A stretch of DNA of 61,862 nucleotides from Halieaceae bacterium (GTDB lineage Bacteria; Pseudomonadota; Gammaproteobacteria; Pseudomonadales; Halieaceae). Below are positions 18,883 through 29,887 of this stretch, one piece after another (position 1 is the first letter of the stretch; each line of letters begins with the position of its first letter). Made by a program: the position numbers and the translations under genes. The notes under the pieces are model-generated. The model was not told where the DNA came from and made no database searches. It was given only the letters and a program-made list of their open reading frames with translations. Location of the stretch: positions 1 to 61,862 of the forward strand of contig JAHEEV010000013.1 of the NCBI GenBank assembly GCA_024640505.1. The letters run 5' to 3'.

Positions 18883-20579
18883 AAGACATCACTTACGGTC
18901 TCAAACTAACCGGCCTGATTCTGGCTGTCCTCCTGTCTGGCTGTGGCGGCGGTGGCGGTGGTGGCGGCGACGACTTTGCCGCGGTCAGTGATCCGGGTAC
19001 CGGCAGCGGTGGAGGTATCGGCGGAACGGGGGTGACCTCCTCGGGTACCATCGACGGTTTCGGCAGTATATTTGTCAACGGTATCGAATTTGAGACCGGA
19101 CAGGCGGAGATACTCGCCGACGGTGAGAGTGTCTCCGAGGATGCTCTCGGGCTCGGTATGGTGGTGCTGGTCAAGGGCACCGTCAATGACGATGGCGCGA
19201 CCGGCACGGCCAGCAGCGTCATATTCGATGACGAGGTGCAGGGGCCAATAGAGAGCATTGAACCGGGGCAGGACGGTGACAGCCTGCTGCTCACTATTCT
19301 CGGCACGCCCGTGATTGTCGAGCGCACCGGCACGGTGTTCGACGATATCACTTTCGACAGCCTGGCCATCGGCGACCTCGTCGAGGTGTCCGGATTTCCC
19401 GATGGTTCGGGTACGCTCCGTGCAACCCGGGTGGAGAAGAAAACCCGCACCGGTAGCAGTGCGGGCGACGTCGAACTCAAGGGCACGGTCGCCAATCTGG
19501 CCGGGTCTGAATTTACCCTCGGGGCCTACACGGTAGATTTCTCCGCCGCGGACCTCTCTGAGGTGTCGGGGGGCATGATTTCCGACGGGATGAGGGTGGA
19601 AGTAAAGGGTACGCTGGAAAATGGCCGGATTCTGGCGTCGAGAGTCGAGCAGGAGGACGGCATAGCCTCCCTCCTGGACGAAGGCGACGATGTCAGCGTG
19701 CAGGGTTCCATTACTGCATATGCCGGCAGGGGCAGTTTCCGGGTTAATGGCGTGGCCGTGGACGCCAGCGGTGCCAGCCTTCGGCCCGCCGGCCTGGTGC
19801 TTGGCAAGGGTCAAATCGTGGAAGTGAGGGGCAGCTGGAACGGCAGTGTGCTGACAGCGCGTACCGTCGAGGCGCGCCGTGGCCGGGTAGAGATCGAGGC
19901 GGCCGTCGCGTCGGTCGGGTCCGGGTCCCTGATTCTGCAGCTGGCGGCAGGCACCGTGGAGGTTCAACTGGATGTCCGCACACTGCTGGAAGATGATACT
20001 GACAGGGCGGACCCCATGACCCTCGCCGATATTGCCAGCGGGGACTTTCTGGAGGTGGAAGCCGTGATGGTGGGCAGCGCGCTGGTCGCCACCCGGATCG
20101 ACCGCGACGAAACGGATGACGACGTGGTGCAGGCACCGGTAGAGAGTTTCGCTCCGGGCAGTACGGTCACGTTGCTCGGTTTGACCTACAGCACCGCCGG
20201 CGCACGATTCGAGGACCGCAACGACAACCCGGTGACCGAGGCGCAGTTCTTCGCTGCCCTGCAGGTTGGCGCCCTGGTGAAAATCAAGGATGAAGAGGTC
20301 GCCGACGGCATGGCGGATGAGGTCGAGTTCGAATTCGAAGGGGGGCTCGATGGCGAGCTTGAGTTCGGCGATGAGTCGGACGATGAGTCAGAATCCGATG
20401 ACGACCGGGAATCCGACGATGATTCATCGTCCGATGATGAACCGGACGAGCCGAACGAGCCGAACGAGCCGAACGAACCGAACGAACCGAACGAACCGAA
20501 CGAACCGAATGAGCCGAACGAACCGAATGAGCCGAACGAGCCGAATGAGCCCGAGGACTCCAATTCCGGTCCGGGTTGA
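18879..20579 (+). CDS. DUF5666 repeat lipoprotein with NEP tail
   Basis: This 566-residue protein has a lipoprotein signal (LAVLLSGCGGGGGGG, lipid Cys near residue 23). It is followed by about six repeats of the DUF5666 type: GTIDGFGSIFVNGIEFET, then recurring VEVSG / VEVKG / VEVRG cores ending in TRVE-like strands, which suggests small beta-barrel (OB-like) modules. The C-terminus is an acidic stretch and then eleven NEP tripeptides. It is probably anchored in the outer membrane facing the periplasm or outside. Function unknown; the overlap with the DUF6502 gene is its only functional clue. Confidence 0.7.
   Translation: MKDITYGLKLTGLILAVLLSGCGGGGGGGGDDFAAVSDPGTGSGGGIGGTGVTSSGTIDGFGSIFVNGIEFETGQAEILADGESVSEDALGLGMVVLVKGTVNDDGATGTASSVIFDDEVQGPIESIEPGQDGDSLLLTILGTPVIVERTGTVFDDITFDSLAIGDLVEVSGFPDGSGTLRATRVEKKTRTGSSAGDVELKGTVANLAGSEFTLGAYTVDFSAADLSEVSGGMISDGMRVEVKGTLENGRILASRVEQEDGIASLLDEGDDVSVQGSITAYAGRGSFRVNGVAVDASGASLRPAGLVLGKGQIVEVRGSWNGSVLTARTVEARRGRVEIEAAVASVGSGSLILQLAAGTVEVQLDVRTLLEDDTDRADPMTLADIASGDFLEVEAVMVGSALVATRIDRDETDDDVVQAPVESFAPGSTVTLLGLTYSTAGARFEDRNDNPVTEAQFFAALQVGALVKIKDEEVADGMADEVEFEFEGGLDGELEFGDESDDESESDDDRESDDDSSSDDEPDEPNEPNEPNEPNEPNEPNEPNEPNEPNEPNEPNEPEDSNSGPG
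20454..20552 (+). repeat. Eleven-copy 9-base coding repeat (Asn-Glu-Pro)
   Basis: Eleven consecutive 9-base units, AAY GAR CCN, encode NEP tripeptides at the end of the DUF5666 lipoprotein. Codon choice alternates AAC/AAT and GAA/GAG, so the array is not freshly duplicated throughout. Such an array is likely to vary in length between strains. Confidence 0.9.
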
Positions 20580-20667
20580 GAACGAACAGTGGGGTTCTAC
20601 CGCTTGTCCGGGAGCCCCTGCATGGCCGATTGCAATCGGTCTTTAAGCGCCGGATAAGGGCGAGTGA

Positions 20668-23514
20668 TCAAGCCGCCTTGCGGCGCGTGCGCTTTTTGAG
20701 CAAGGGTGCCAGGAACTGCCCGGTGAAGGAGCCGCGGGTTTTGGCCACAGCCTCGGGTGTGCCGGTCGCGATGATCTCTCCACCGCCGCTGCCACCTTCG
20801 GGACCGAGGTCCACGATCCAGTCGGCCGTTTTGATGACATCCAGATTGTGTTCGATGATGACCACCGTATTGCCGTGATCCCGCAGTCGATGCAGTACCT
20901 CCAGCAGTTGCTTGATGTCCTCGAAGTGCAGTCCGGTCGTGGGCTCGTCCAGAATATAGAGGGTCTTGCCCGTATCGCGCTTGGACAGCTCCCGTGACAG
21001 TTTGACCCGCTGGGCTTCACCGCCGGAGAGGGTAGTGGCCGCCTGTCCCAGGCGGATATAGGAGAGGCCGACGTCCATCAGCGTCTGCAATTTGCGGGCG
21101 ATGGCGGGGACGGGTTCGAAGAAGGAGAGGGCGTCCTCCACCGTCATTTCCAGGACCTCGTGGATATTCCTGCCCTTGTAGCGGATTTCCAGGGTCTCCC
21201 GGTTGTAGCGCTTGCCCTTGCACACGTCGCAGGGTACGTAGATGTCCGGCAGAAAGTGCATTTCCACCTTGGTGACGCCATCGCCCTGGCAGGCTTCACA
21301 GCGTCCGCCCTTGACATTAAAGCTGAACCGGCCGGGCTTGTAGCCGCGCGAACGGGCCTCCTGGGTACCGGCGAACAGCTCCCGCACCGGGGTGAATATA
21401 CCGGTATAGGTGGCCGGGTTGGAGCGCGGAGTGCGGCCGATGGGGCTCTGGTCGATGTCGATGCACTTGTCGATATGCTCCATACCTTGTATGGCCGTGA
21501 ACGGCTCGGGGTTGAGGGTGGTGGCCCCGTTCAGCTCGGTGGCGGCAATGGGGTAGAGGGTGCCGTTGATAAGGGTTGATTTGCCGGAGCCGGATACGCC
21601 GGTGATACAGGTCAGAAGGCCGACGGGTAAGTTCAGCGTTACCGACTGCAGGTTGTTGCCCCGGGCCCCTTCCAGAACCAGCTGTCGTTGCGGGTCGGGT
21701 GGCGAGCGTCGCGCGGGGACCTCGATCTTTTTCTTTCCGGACAGGTAGGCTCCCGTCAGCGATTCCTGATTGCCGACGATGGCGGCCAGTGATCCCTCCG
21801 CAACGATGCGTCCGCCGTGGACGCCGGCTCCCGGTCCGATATCGATAATGTGGTCCGCGGTGCGAATCGCATCCTCGTCATGTTCCACGACCAGGACCGT
21901 ATTGCCCAGATCCCGCAGGTGGGTGAGCGTTCGGAGCAGGCGCTCGTTATCGCGCTGGTGCAGGCCGATGGACGGTTCGTCGAGGATGTACATGACACCA
22001 ACCAGGCCGGCACCGATCTGCGAGGCGAGCCGGATGCGTTGTGCCTCACCCCCGGACAGGGTTTCGGCGCTGCGGTCGAGCGACAGGTAGTTCAGCCCAA
22101 CGTCCACGAGGAAACGGTAGCGGGCGCGCAGTTCCTTCAGAATCTTGTCCGCAATCTCGCCCTGGCGCCCCTGTAGCTGCAGGTTCTCGAAGTAGGCTTC
22201 CGCCTCGCCGACGGCCATATGGGTGATTTCAGGCAGGGTGCGCTCATCCACGAAAACATGGCGGGCGTCCCGGCGCAGGCGTGTGCCTTTGCATTCCGGG
22301 CAGGATTGGGTGGAGAGGAACTTGGCCAGTTCCTCCCGTACCGACATGGAATCCGTATCCCGGTAGCGGCGTTCCATGTTGGGAATGATGCCCTCGAACG
22401 GGTGGGTTCGCTTGAATATGTCCCCCCGGTCGTTGACGTAGGCGAAAGCGATCTCCTGTTTGCCGCTGCCGTGCAGTATGACCTGCTGGTGCTTTTGTGA
22501 GAGCGCCTCGAACGGGGTGTCGATGCTGAAACCGTAGTGCTCCGCGAGTGAGGTGAGCATGTGAAAGTAGTAGACGTTGCGGCGATCCCAGCCGCGGATG
22601 GCGCCCTCCCCGAGGCTTGCCTCCGGGTGGAGCACGATCCGTCCGGCATCGAAGTACTGCTTCACCCCCAGCCCGTCGCAGCCGGCGCAGGCGCCGGCGG
22701 GATTGTTGAAGGAGAACAACCGCGGTTCCAGCCCATCGATACTGTGCCCGCATTCCGGGCAGGCGAAGCGCGCGGAGAAGGTAATGTCCTCGCCGTCACC
22801 GTCCATGTAGCTGATGGAGGCCAGACCATCGGTGAGACCGAGGGCGGTCTCGAAGGACTCTGCCAGGCGCAGCGCGAGGTCGTCCCGCACCTTGAAGCGG
22901 TCGACCACGACCTCGATACGGTGCTTCTTTTTCTTGTCCAGAAGCGGGAGATCGTCCAGCTCGGCGACGATGCCATCGATCCGTGCGCGGACAAAGCCGC
23001 TGGCGCGCAATTCCTCGAATACGTGCAGGTGCTCGCCCTTGCGATCGCGAATGACCGGTGCCAGCAGCATGAGTTTGCTGCCTTCGGGCAGTGCCAGGAC
23101 CGTATCCACCATCTGGCTCACGGTCTGGGCCTGCAGGTTCAGGTCGTGATCGGGACAGCGGGGCTCCCCCACTCTGGCAAACAGCAGTCGCAGGTAGTCG
23201 TAGATCTCGGTGATGGTTCCGACGGTGGAGCGGGGGTTGTGAGAGGTGGACTTCTGTTCGATCGAAATGGCCGGCGACAGGCCTTCGATGTGGTCCATGT
23301 CCGGCTTTTCCATCATGGACAGGAACTGTCGGGCGTAGGTTGATAGCGATTCCACGTAGCGCCGCTGGCCTTCCGCATAGAGGGTATCGAAGGCCAGGGA
23401 TGATTTGCCGGAGCCGGACAGTCCGGTGATCACCACCAGCTTGTCCCGGGGGATATCGAGGTCGATGTTCTTGAGGTTGTGGGTGCGGGCACCCCGCACG
23501 TGGATGGTATCCAT
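20668..23514 (-). CDS. uvrA: Excinuclease ABC subunit A
   Basis: UvrA is the damage-sensing ATPase of nucleotide excision repair. The 948-residue protein has both ABC modules: Walker [13 protein letters not shown] near residue 32 and [11 protein letters not shown] near residue 640, signature LSGGEAQRI and [11 protein letters not shown], and the zinc-binding cysteine clusters (CPECGH...[23 protein letters not shown] with CDVCKGKRY). Full length. I found no convincing LexA box in the 162 bases upstream. It diverges from the MFS gene, as in Pseudomonas. Confidence 0.97.
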   Translation of the reverse strand: MDTIHVRGARTHNLKNIDLDIPRDKLVVITGLSGSGKSSLAFDTLYAEGQRRYVESLSTYARQFLSMMEKPDMDHIEGLSPAISIEQKSTSHNPRSTVGTITEIYDYLRLLFARVGEPRCPDHDLNLQAQTVSQMVDTVLALPEGSKLMLLAPVIRDRKGEHLHVFEELRASGFVRARIDGIVAELDDLPLLDKKKKHRIEVVVDRFKVRDDLALRLAESFETALGLTDGLASISYMDGDGEDITFSARFACPECGHSIDGLEPRLFSFNNPAGACAGCDGLGVKQYFDAGRIVLHPEASLGEGAIRGWDRRNVYYFHMLTSLAEHYGFSIDTPFEALSQKHQQVILHGSGKQEIAFAYVNDRGDIFKRTHPFEGIIPNMERRYRDTDSMSVREELAKFLSTQSCPECKGTRLRRDARHVFVDERTLPEITHMAVGEAEAYFENLQLQGRQGEIADKILKELRARYRFLVDVGLNYLSLDRSAETLSGGEAQRIRLASQIGAGLVGVMYILDEPSIGLHQRDNERLLRTLTHLRDLGNTVLVVEHDEDAIRTADHIIDIGPGAGVHGGRIVAEGSLAAIVGNQESLTGAYLSGKKKIEVPARRSPPDPQRQLVLEGARGNNLQSVTLNLPVGLLTCITGVSGSGKSTLINGTLYPIAATELNGATTLNPEPFTAIQGMEHIDKCIDIDQSPIGRTPRSNPATYTGIFTPVRELFAGTQEARSRGYKPGRFSFNVKGGRCEACQGDGVTKVEMHFLPDIYVPCDVCKGKRYNRETLEIRYKGRNIHEVLEMTVEDALSFFEPVPAIARKLQTLMDVGLSYIRLGQAATTLSGGEAQRVKLSRELSKRDTGKTLYILDEPTTGLHFEDIKQLLEVLHRLRDHGNTVVIIEHNLDVIKTADWIVDLGPEGGSGGGEIIATGTPEAVAKTRGSFTGQFLAPLLKKRTRRKAA

Positions 23515-23676
23515 AGAAGCCCTGAATGCGCAGTAGCATCAAAACCCAACAGTATATGCTGCGCCTGGTCCGCCTGGCAAAGTGTTCCCCTTTTGTACGA
23601 CAGGCGGGCCCGGGTGGATGTCCTGGCGCGGGGGAAACTGGTAATATAAGCGCGCATTCTAGAAGACCCAACCCCC

Positions 23677-24891
23677 GTGATTACTGAGCATCCCATGACA
23701 TCGGTGGAGCGGCGCACCGTCGGCTCCCTCGCCCTGCTTTACAGCTTCCGCATGCTGGGGCTGTTCATGGTATTGCCGTTGCTGGCGCTTTACGTGGCGG
23801 ACCTCCCGGGCGCGACCCCGGCACTGATCGGGCTGGCCCTGGGCATCTATGGCCTCACCCAGGCAGTGCTGCAGATTCCCTTCGGTTGGCTGTCTGACCG
23901 TGTCGGCCGCAAGCCGGTCATCGTTGGCGGACTGCTGTTGTTCGCCCTGGGCAGTGCGGTGGCGGCCGTTTCAGACAGCGTTTACGGTGTGATCCTGGGG
24001 CGGGCCCTGCAGGGGTCCGGGGCTATCGCCAGCACCGTGATGGCGCTGGTGGCCGATCTCACCCGGGAGGAGCAGCGCACCAAGGCCATGGCCCTGGTGG
24101 GCATGAGTATCGGCCTCTCCTTTGCCGTAGCGCTGGTAATGGGTCCCGTGGTGGCGGGTTTGGGCGGGTTGAGCGCCGTGTTCTGGTTTACGGTTCTGTT
24201 GTCCCTTACCGGTATCGCGATTGTCCTCTTTACCGTGCCGGCTCCGCCGGCCGCTGGCGTTGAGCACACCGACGTGGGCGCGCGGGCCGGGTTGATCGGC
24301 CGCAGCCTGCTGGATCGTTCCCTGGCGCGCCTCAACTATGGCGTCTTTGCCCTGCACTTTATCCTCATGGCCTGTTTTCTGGTGGTCCCTGGCTCTCTGG
24401 AGCAGCTGGCCGGCGTCGAGCGAGAACGCCACTGGCTGGTGTACCTGCCGGTCCTGCTGCTGTCCATTGCGGGTATGGTGCCGTTGATGACCCTGGCGGA
24501 GCGCGGCGGACGGCCGCGCCAGATGTTCCTGCTGGGGATAGGCATCATGGCCGCCGGGGTCGCATTACTGGGCTTCAGTGCAACGACTTTCATGCTCTAT
24601 GCCGGTCTCTGGCTGTTTTTTGTCGGGTTCAATTACCTGGAGGCGACCCTGCCCTCTCTGGTCAGCAAGACCGTTTTCGCAGGCGGCAAGGGCACGGCCC
24701 TGGGTGTCTACTCCACCTGCCAGTTCCTGGGCGCCTTCGCCGGCGGTGCTGTCGGTGGCTGGGTTCTGCAGCAGGCGGGCCTGGCTGTCCTGATCGAAAT
24801 CTGCCTGGGCCTCGCGGCCCTCTGGTGGATCCTGGCGTTCCCGCTGGGCCGCTCGGTGGTGCCGGAGTGCAGCCAGACGCAGGACGGCTGA
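23677..24891 (+). CDS. YajR-like major facilitator transporter
   Basis: A 404-residue, 12-helix MFS protein. The start region ERRTVGSLALLYSFRMLG, motif A (GWLSDRVGRKPVIVGG) and GRALQGSGAIASTVMAL resemble E. coli YajR. It lacks the extra C-terminal cytoplasmic domain of YajR, ending right after helix 12. The substrate is unknown; proton-driven efflux is the family's usual role. Start is the GTG at 23677 or the ATG at 23695 (MTSVERRTVG); the shorter form matches the family equally well. The uvrA-MFS-ssb order is conserved in pseudomonads. Confidence 0.85.
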   Translation: MITEHPMTSVERRTVGSLALLYSFRMLGLFMVLPLLALYVADLPGATPALIGLALGIYGLTQAVLQIPFGWLSDRVGRKPVIVGGLLLFALGSAVAAVSDSVYGVILGRALQGSGAIASTVMALVADLTREEQRTKAMALVGMSIGLSFAVALVMGPVVAGLGGLSAVFWFTVLLSLTGIAIVLFTVPAPPAAGVEHTDVGARAGLIGRSLLDRSLARLNYGVFALHFILMACFLVVPGSLEQLAGVERERHWLVYLPVLLLSIAGMVPLMTLAERGGRPRQMFLLGIGIMAAGVALLGFSATTFMLYAGLWLFFVGFNYLEATLPSLVSKTVFAGGKGTALGVYSTCQFLGAFAGGAVGGWVLQQAGLAVLIEICLGLAALWWILAFPLGRSVVPECSQTQDG

Positions 24892-25019
24892 GGCCTGGCC
24901 GGATCTGTCGCTTCCTCAGTGGAAGTTTGGCGTCTTATGCTGTCGCAATTGCAGGACGGGATTGCTATAGTCCTCTGTTCGCCGATCAACTGACATCGTC
25001 CAACCAATGAGGGATTTCT

Positions 25020-25526
25020 ATGGCTTCGCGGGGCGTCAATAAAGTAATTCTGGTGGGTAACCTCGGCAACGATCCGGAAACCCGGTTCTTTCCCGACGGC
25101 GGAGCCGTCACCAACGCCAGCGTCGCCACCAGCGAATCCTGGAAGGATCGCCAGACCGGCGAAATGAAGGAGAAAACCGAGTGGCACCGCGTCGTGTTCC
25201 GGGATCGGGGTAACTACCGGTTGGGACAGATTGCCGGCGAGTACCTGAAGAAGGGTTCCAAGGTCTACGTGGAAGGCAAGCTGCAGACACGCAAGTGGCA
25301 GGATCAGTCTGGCCAGGATCGATACACCACCGAGATCGTCGCAGAACAGATGCAGATGCTCGACAGCCGCGCCTCGGGCGGGCAGGGCGATTACCAGGGG
25401 TCGAATGATTTCGGCCAGGGTGGGGCGAAGCGCGCTCCTGCACCCGGCGCCCCTGCCGGTGGCGCATCCGCACCGGCGGCACCTGCCGACGATTTCGGCA
25501 ACTTCGACGACGATATACCTTTCTAG
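25020..25526 (+). CDS. ssb: Single-stranded DNA-binding protein
   Basis: SSB coats single-stranded DNA in replication and repair. The 168-residue product has the OB fold ([31 protein letters not shown]), a Gly/Ala/Pro-rich linker and the acidic tip DDDIPF that recruits partner proteins. A GAGGGA stands before the ATG. It follows the MFS gene by 128 bases. Confidence 0.97.
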   Translation: MASRGVNKVILVGNLGNDPETRFFPDGGAVTNASVATSESWKDRQTGEMKEKTEWHRVVFRDRGNYRLGQIAGEYLKKGSKVYVEGKLQTRKWQDQSGQDRYTTEIVAEQMQMLDSRASGGQGDYQGSNDFGQGGAKRAPAPGAPAGGASAPAAPADDFGNFDDDIPF

Positions 25527-25538
25527 CCTGCAAGCGCA

Positions 25539-26402
25539 GTGCGCATACTGCTTCTCGGGACAGATACCCCGTTGGGTCAGGCCTTGACCCGGTGCGTTAT
25601 CGGGCTCGGGCGCCACGAACTCGTGCCCATGTCCCGCTCCGCCTGCCGCTGGAAAAGTGAACGCCAGGCAAAAAAATCCGTGCGCCGGGCGGCCTGCGAT
25701 ATCGTCGTGGATCTCCGGATTGAGGCCGCCGCGGACGGCAGCGAACCGATTCACGAGTTGGACCTCAAGCGCTGTCACTGGGTGTCCAAGGCCTGCCAAC
25801 GCAGCGGTATTGCCTATTTATACGTCTCCAGTTCCCGAATTTTTTCCGGCAAGCTGGATCGCCCTTATGACGAACAGGCCCCGCCCGATAGTGATGAGAC
25901 CGTAGGCGGGTTGTTGGCCACTGCAGAGGAGGCGGTCCGCGCCAGCTGCGAACGCCATCTCATCCTGCGTCTGGGGCTGGTATTCAGTGAAACGGGCCCC
26001 AACCTGATCACCGAGATGCTGGGCCAGATCATGTCCGGCGGGAGTCTGGTGCTGGACAACAACCTTCGCGGCTGTCCTGTCGCCGCGGATGACGGTGCCC
26101 GGGTTGTCTCGGCGGTGCTTGATCAGTTGGGCACCGGTCTCGAGGCCTGGGGAACCTATCATTACTGCAGTGCCGACACCGCCACCTACTACGAGTTCGC
26201 GGAGGCCCTGTTGGCTTCCGCCTCGCAGTTTACTGAATTCGGTTCCTCTGCCGTGGAGTTGAAGGAGCAGTCCAGAGGTCACCCTCCACTTAACCGCTCG
26301 CTGGATTGCAGCAAGATCCGCAATACCTTTGCTATCAAGCAGATTCCCTGGCGGAGCGCCATCGCCGATATCGTTAAACAGTACTTTAAAGAACTGAAAT
26401 AG
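25539..26402 (+). CDS. RmlD-like NAD(P)-binding protein
   Basis: The 287-residue protein starts with GTG (VRILLLGTDTPLGQAL), giving a Rossmann-like G-x-x-x-x-L-G motif, then YLYVSSSRIFSGK, which matches the strand and short loop around the active site of RmlD/extended SDR proteins. A classical YxxxK is not evident, so it may be a non-catalytic or diverged member. It sits 12 bases after ssb and 14 before moaB. Substrate unknown; dTDP-rhamnose synthesis is not supported by the neighbours. Confidence 0.6.
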   Translation: MRILLLGTDTPLGQALTRCVIGLGRHELVPMSRSACRWKSERQAKKSVRRAACDIVVDLRIEAAADGSEPIHELDLKRCHWVSKACQRSGIAYLYVSSSRIFSGKLDRPYDEQAPPDSDETVGGLLATAEEAVRASCERHLILRLGLVFSETGPNLITEMLGQIMSGGSLVLDNNLRGCPVAADDGARVVSAVLDQLGTGLEAWGTYHYCSADTATYYEFAEALLASASQFTEFGSSAVELKEQSRGHPPLNRSLDCSKIRNTFAIKQIPWRSAIADIVKQYFKELK

Positions 26403-26416
26403 AGAGAGGTACCACC

Positions 26417-26947
26417 GTGGTCAAGGCTACCGACCAGCACCCCCAACCACTTGCGGTGGCTGTGATGACAGTCTCCGACACCCGCAGTCTCGACAACGAT
26501 ACCTCCGGGCAGTATCTGGCAGAGGCATTGGAGGCAGCAGGACACCGCGCCGCGGCCAGGGCCATTGTCCCCGATGACATCTATCAGATAAGGGCCACCC
26601 TGTCCGCATGGATTGCCGATGTCGGCATCGACGCCGTGCTGATGACCGGGGGTACCGGGTTTTCAGGGCGGGATTCCACGCCGGAAGCGGTCCGGCCCCT
26701 CTTCGACAAGGACATCGATGGTTTCGGCGAGCTCTTCCGCACCCTGTCCCACGCCGAGATCGGTTCCTCCACTATCCAGTCGCGGGCGCTTGCCGGATTT
26801 GCCAACAATACGGTGATCTTCTGCATGCCGGGCTCGACGGGAGCCTGCAAGACAGCCTGGAATGGCCTGATCAGGGAGCAACTGGACAGCAGCCACCGCC
26901 CCTGCAACTTCGTCGGTGTACTGGCGGTCCGGGAGCGCGAGGCTTGA
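26417..26947 (+). CDS. moaB: Molybdenum cofactor protein MoaB
   Basis: MoaB/Mog-type molybdopterin adenylyltransferase that activates molybdopterin for metal insertion. The 176-residue product begins with GTG and contains VMTVSDTRSLDNDTSGQYL, LMTGGTGFSGRDSTPEAV and IFCMPGSTGACKTAWNGLI, all family motifs. Its TGA overlaps the TTG start of moeA, indicating coupling. Confidence 0.93.
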   Translation: MVKATDQHPQPLAVAVMTVSDTRSLDNDTSGQYLAEALEAAGHRAAARAIVPDDIYQIRATLSAWIADVGIDAVLMTGGTGFSGRDSTPEAVRPLFDKDIDGFGELFRTLSHAEIGSSTIQSRALAGFANNTVIFCMPGSTGACKTAWNGLIREQLDSSHRPCNFVGVLAVREREA

Positions 26948-28149
26948 GCCAGCTGCTGCCGGTGGCCGATGCCCTGGCCCAGGTGCTGGCACGCGCCAGA
27001 CCGACCGGCGAAACGCAGGAGGTCACTCTCATGGAGGCCCTGGGTCGCTTTCTGGCGGAGGATGTCCGCTCCGCCGTGGCTGTGCCCGGTGAGGATAACA
27101 GCGCGATGGACGGCTATGCCCTGCGCGCCTGCGACGCCACCGGACCTCTCGCCGTGACTCAACGTATCGCCGCCGGCAGCGTCGGCACACCATTGGCGCC
27201 GGGCACCGCGGCGCGGATTTTTACCGGTGCCCCCGTGCCGCCCGGCGCCGACGCGGTGGTCATGCAGGAGGATTGTGAGGAGCAGGACGGGCAGCTGGTC
27301 ATCCGTGGGGAAGTGCACCCCGGGCAGCATGTCCGACCCCGGGGCCAGGATATCGCCGAGGGCGCGACCATACTTCACCGGGGCCGAAGGCTGCGTCCCC
27401 AGGACCTGGGCGTGCTGGCGTCTGCAGGCCGTGACAGCGTGCGAGTCTATCGTCCCCTGCGGGTCGCCGTCTTGTCGACCGGCGACGAGCTGGTGGAGCC
27501 TGGCGCAGCAGAACCCGGGCCGGGTCAGTTGTACAACTCCAATCGCTACACACTGGCCGCGCTCCTGCGCGGACTCGGTCTGGAGGTGGTCGACGGGGGT
27601 ATCGTCCCCGATGACGCGAGCGCCACCGCTGAGGCCCTGCAGCAGGCTGCCGGCAGTGCCGACTGCATCATAACCAGCGGTGGCGTCTCCGTCGGCGAGG
27701 AAGATCATGTCAAGGAACAGGTGGAGCGGCTGGGTCAGCTCGAACTGTGGAAACTGGCCATCAAACCCGGCAAGCCCCTGGCCTTTGGCCGTGTGGGCAG
27801 TACACCCTTTATCGGTCTCCCCGGCAATCCCTCGTCTGTTTTTGTCACGTTCTGCCTCATTGCCCGACCCTTCCTCCTGCAACTGCAGGGTAGTCTGGAG
27901 CCGGAACCCCCGCAGCTTCGCGCCACGGCCCGCTTCAGTACACAGCGACCGGGAGGGCGTCAGGAGTATCTACGGGTTACGGTATCCGGAACTTCTGCGG
28001 GGCTGGAAGCGGCCCCCTTTCCCAACCAGAGTTCCGGTGTGCTTAGCTCCGTGAGTGCGTCCAACGCACTGGCGGTAATTCCGCCCGGCACGGTCGTCGC
28101 AGAGGGTGACCCTGTTCAGGTATTGCTACTGGACCTGCTGAGCGGTTAG
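26944..28149 (+). CDS. moeA: Molybdopterin molybdenumtransferase MoeA
   Basis: MoeA inserts molybdate into adenylylated molybdopterin. I place the start at the TTG at 26944, inside the moaB stop (TTGA), giving 401 residues, the family length. Motifs: [59 protein letters not shown] and [13 protein letters not shown]. The frame is open upstream through moaB but is not MoeA there. Its stop overlaps the convergent fabB stop by three bases within 28146-28149. Confidence 0.93.
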   Translation: MSQLLPVADALAQVLARARPTGETQEVTLMEALGRFLAEDVRSAVAVPGEDNSAMDGYALRACDATGPLAVTQRIAAGSVGTPLAPGTAARIFTGAPVPPGADAVVMQEDCEEQDGQLVIRGEVHPGQHVRPRGQDIAEGATILHRGRRLRPQDLGVLASAGRDSVRVYRPLRVAVLSTGDELVEPGAAEPGPGQLYNSNRYTLAALLRGLGLEVVDGGIVPDDASATAEALQQAAGSADCIITSGGVSVGEEDHVKEQVERLGQLELWKLAIKPGKPLAFGRVGSTPFIGLPGNPSSVFVTFCLIARPFLLQLQGSLEPEPPQLRATARFSTQRPGGRQEYLRVTVSGTSAGLEAAPFPNQSSGVLSSVSASNALAVIPPGTVVAEGDPVQVLLLDLLSG

Positions 28150-29372
28150 CCGGAATATTTCTGGAACACCAGGGAAGCGTTGGTGCCGCCGAAGCCGAAA
28201 CTGTTGGACATCACACGCTGCAGCTCGACGCCGTCATGGCGCTTCCGGGCGATGGGCAGGCCCTCCGCCTCCGGGTCCAGATGCTCGATATTGGCTGACT
28301 CGGCGATGAAGCCCTCCTGCTGCATGAGGAGGGAATAGATGGCTTCCTGCACACCCGCCGCGCCCAGCGAGTGTCCCGACAGGGACTTGGTGGAGCCTAT
28401 CACCGGCGTATAGCCGCGGTCTGCGTAGGCTTCACGCACTGCCTTCAGCTCCTGGATGTCACCGGCAGGTGTACTGGTGCCATGAGCGTTGATGTAGTCC
28501 ACCGGGCCTTCGACCGTAGCCAGGGCCTGTTGCATGCAGCGCACGGCGCCCTCACCCGAGGGAGCGACCATGTCGTAGCCGTCAGAGGTCGCGCCATAGC
28601 CTACCAGCTCGGCGTAGATCCGGGCGCCGCGGGCCCGGGCGTGCTCCAGTTCCTCGAGTACCAGCATGCCGCCGCCGCCGGCGATCACAAAGCCGTCGCG
28701 GTCTGCGTCGTAGGCGCGGGACGCGCGCTCGGGACTGTCATTGTATTTGGTGGAGAGGGCACCCATCGCGTCGAACAGGCAGGACAGGGTCCAGTGCAGC
28801 TCCTCACCGCCTCCGGCGAATACGATGTCCTGCTTGTCCAGCTGGATCTGTTCCATGGCGTTGCCGATACAGTGGGCGCTGGTGGAGCAGGCGGATGAGA
28901 TGGAATAGTTGATGCCCTTGATCCGGAAGGGCGTTGCCAGGCAGGCCGATACGGTACTGGCCATCGTCTGGGTGACCCGATAGGGTCCCACCCGACGCAA
29001 ACCGCGTTCACGCAGGATGTCCGCTGCCTCGGTCTGGCTGGAGGAAGAGGCGCCGCCGGACCCCGCGATGATGCCGGTGCGTACATTGGAGACGTCCGTT
29101 TCATCCAGCCCGGCGTCTTCGATCGCCTGCTGCATCGAGACGTAGGCGTAGGCCGCGGCATCACCCATGAAGCGGAGTTGTTTGCGGTCTATCAGCGAGG
29201 AGACGTCGATATCCGGCGCTCCCGCCACGTGGGAGCGCATGCCGATATCAACCTGCTCCTGTCGCAGGCTGATGCCTGAGCGGCCGTCGTACAGGGAGCG
29301 CGTCACAGACTGCGCGTCATTGCCCAAACAGGAAACGATCCCCAGCCCGGTGATAACTACTCTTCTGGACAC
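28146..29372 (-). CDS. fabB: 3-oxoacyl-ACP synthase I
   Basis: FabB extends unsaturated acyl chains and is needed for anaerobic unsaturated fatty-acid synthesis. The 408-residue protein has the catalytic triad motifs [15 protein letters not shown] (nucleophile Cys), [11 protein letters not shown] (His) and [12 protein letters not shown] (His). It begins with GTG, which overlaps the fabA stop by one base (TAGTG), so the two are one operon. Confidence 0.95.
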   Translation of the reverse strand: MSRRVVITGLGIVSCLGNDAQSVTRSLYDGRSGISLRQEQVDIGMRSHVAGAPDIDVSSLIDRKQLRFMGDAAAYAYVSMQQAIEDAGLDETDVSNVRTGIIAGSGGASSSSQTEAADILRERGLRRVGPYRVTQTMASTVSACLATPFRIKGINYSISSACSTSAHCIGNAMEQIQLDKQDIVFAGGGEELHWTLSCLFDAMGALSTKYNDSPERASRAYDADRDGFVIAGGGGMLVLEELEHARARGARIYAELVGYGATSDGYDMVAPSGEGAVRCMQQALATVEGPVDYINAHGTSTPAGDIQELKAVREAYADRGYTPVIGSTKSLSGHSLGAAGVQEAIYSLLMQQEGFIAESANIEHLDPEAEGLPIARKRHDGVELQRVMSNSFGFGGTNASLVFQKYSG

Positions 29373-29887
29373 TAGAAAGACTCCGTCGATGTAAACAGGC
29401 CGACGCGAAGGTCCTTGGCCGTATAGATTTCCCTGCCGTCCACCGAGACGCTGCCATCAGCAATACCCATAACCAGCTTACGCTCGATGACACGCTTCAT
29501 ATGGATGTTGTAGACCACTTTCGATGCGCTGGGCAGGATCTGGCCGGTAAATTTCACTTCGCCGGAGCCCAGGGCCCGACCCCGCCCCGGGTTGCCTCGC
29601 CAGCCCAGGAAAAAACCCAGGAGTTGCCACATGGCATCGAGCCCGAGGCAGCCGGGCATGACCGGATCGCCCGGAAAATGGCAGGCGAAAAACCACAGGT
29701 CCGGTCGAATGTCGAGCTCGGCCACGATTTCGCCCTTGCCGTACTGGCCCCCCTCCGAACTGATGTGGGATATGCGGTCCAGCATCAGCATGTTGTCCGT
29801 GGGGAGCTGTGCATTGCCCGGTCCGAACAGTTCGCCCAGCCCGCAGGCGACCAGTTCCTGTTTGTCGTAAGCGTTTTTTCCTGCCAT
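29372..29887 (-). CDS. fabA: 3-hydroxydecanoyl-ACP dehydratase/isomerase
   Basis: FabA dehydrates 3-hydroxydecanoyl-ACP and isomerises the double bond, the branch point to unsaturated fatty acids. The 171-residue product carries [20 protein letters not shown] with the active-site His, and the Asp in the following helix ([10 protein letters not shown]). First gene of fabAB. I looked for a FabR/DesT-type palindrome upstream and saw none I could defend. Confidence 0.96.
   Translation of the reverse strand: MAGKNAYDKQELVACGLGELFGPGNAQLPTDNMLMLDRISHISSEGGQYGKGEIVAELDIRPDLWFFACHFPGDPVMPGCLGLDAMWQLLGFFLGWRGNPGRGRALGSGEVKFTGQILPSASKVVYNIHMKRVIERKLVMGIADGSVSVDGREIYTAKDLRVGLFTSTESF

Noticed and set aside
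23515..23676. LexA box upstream of uvrA
   Set aside because: ACAGTATATGCTG near 23549 is AT-rich and partly palindromic but does not fit CTG-N10-CAG in either orientation.
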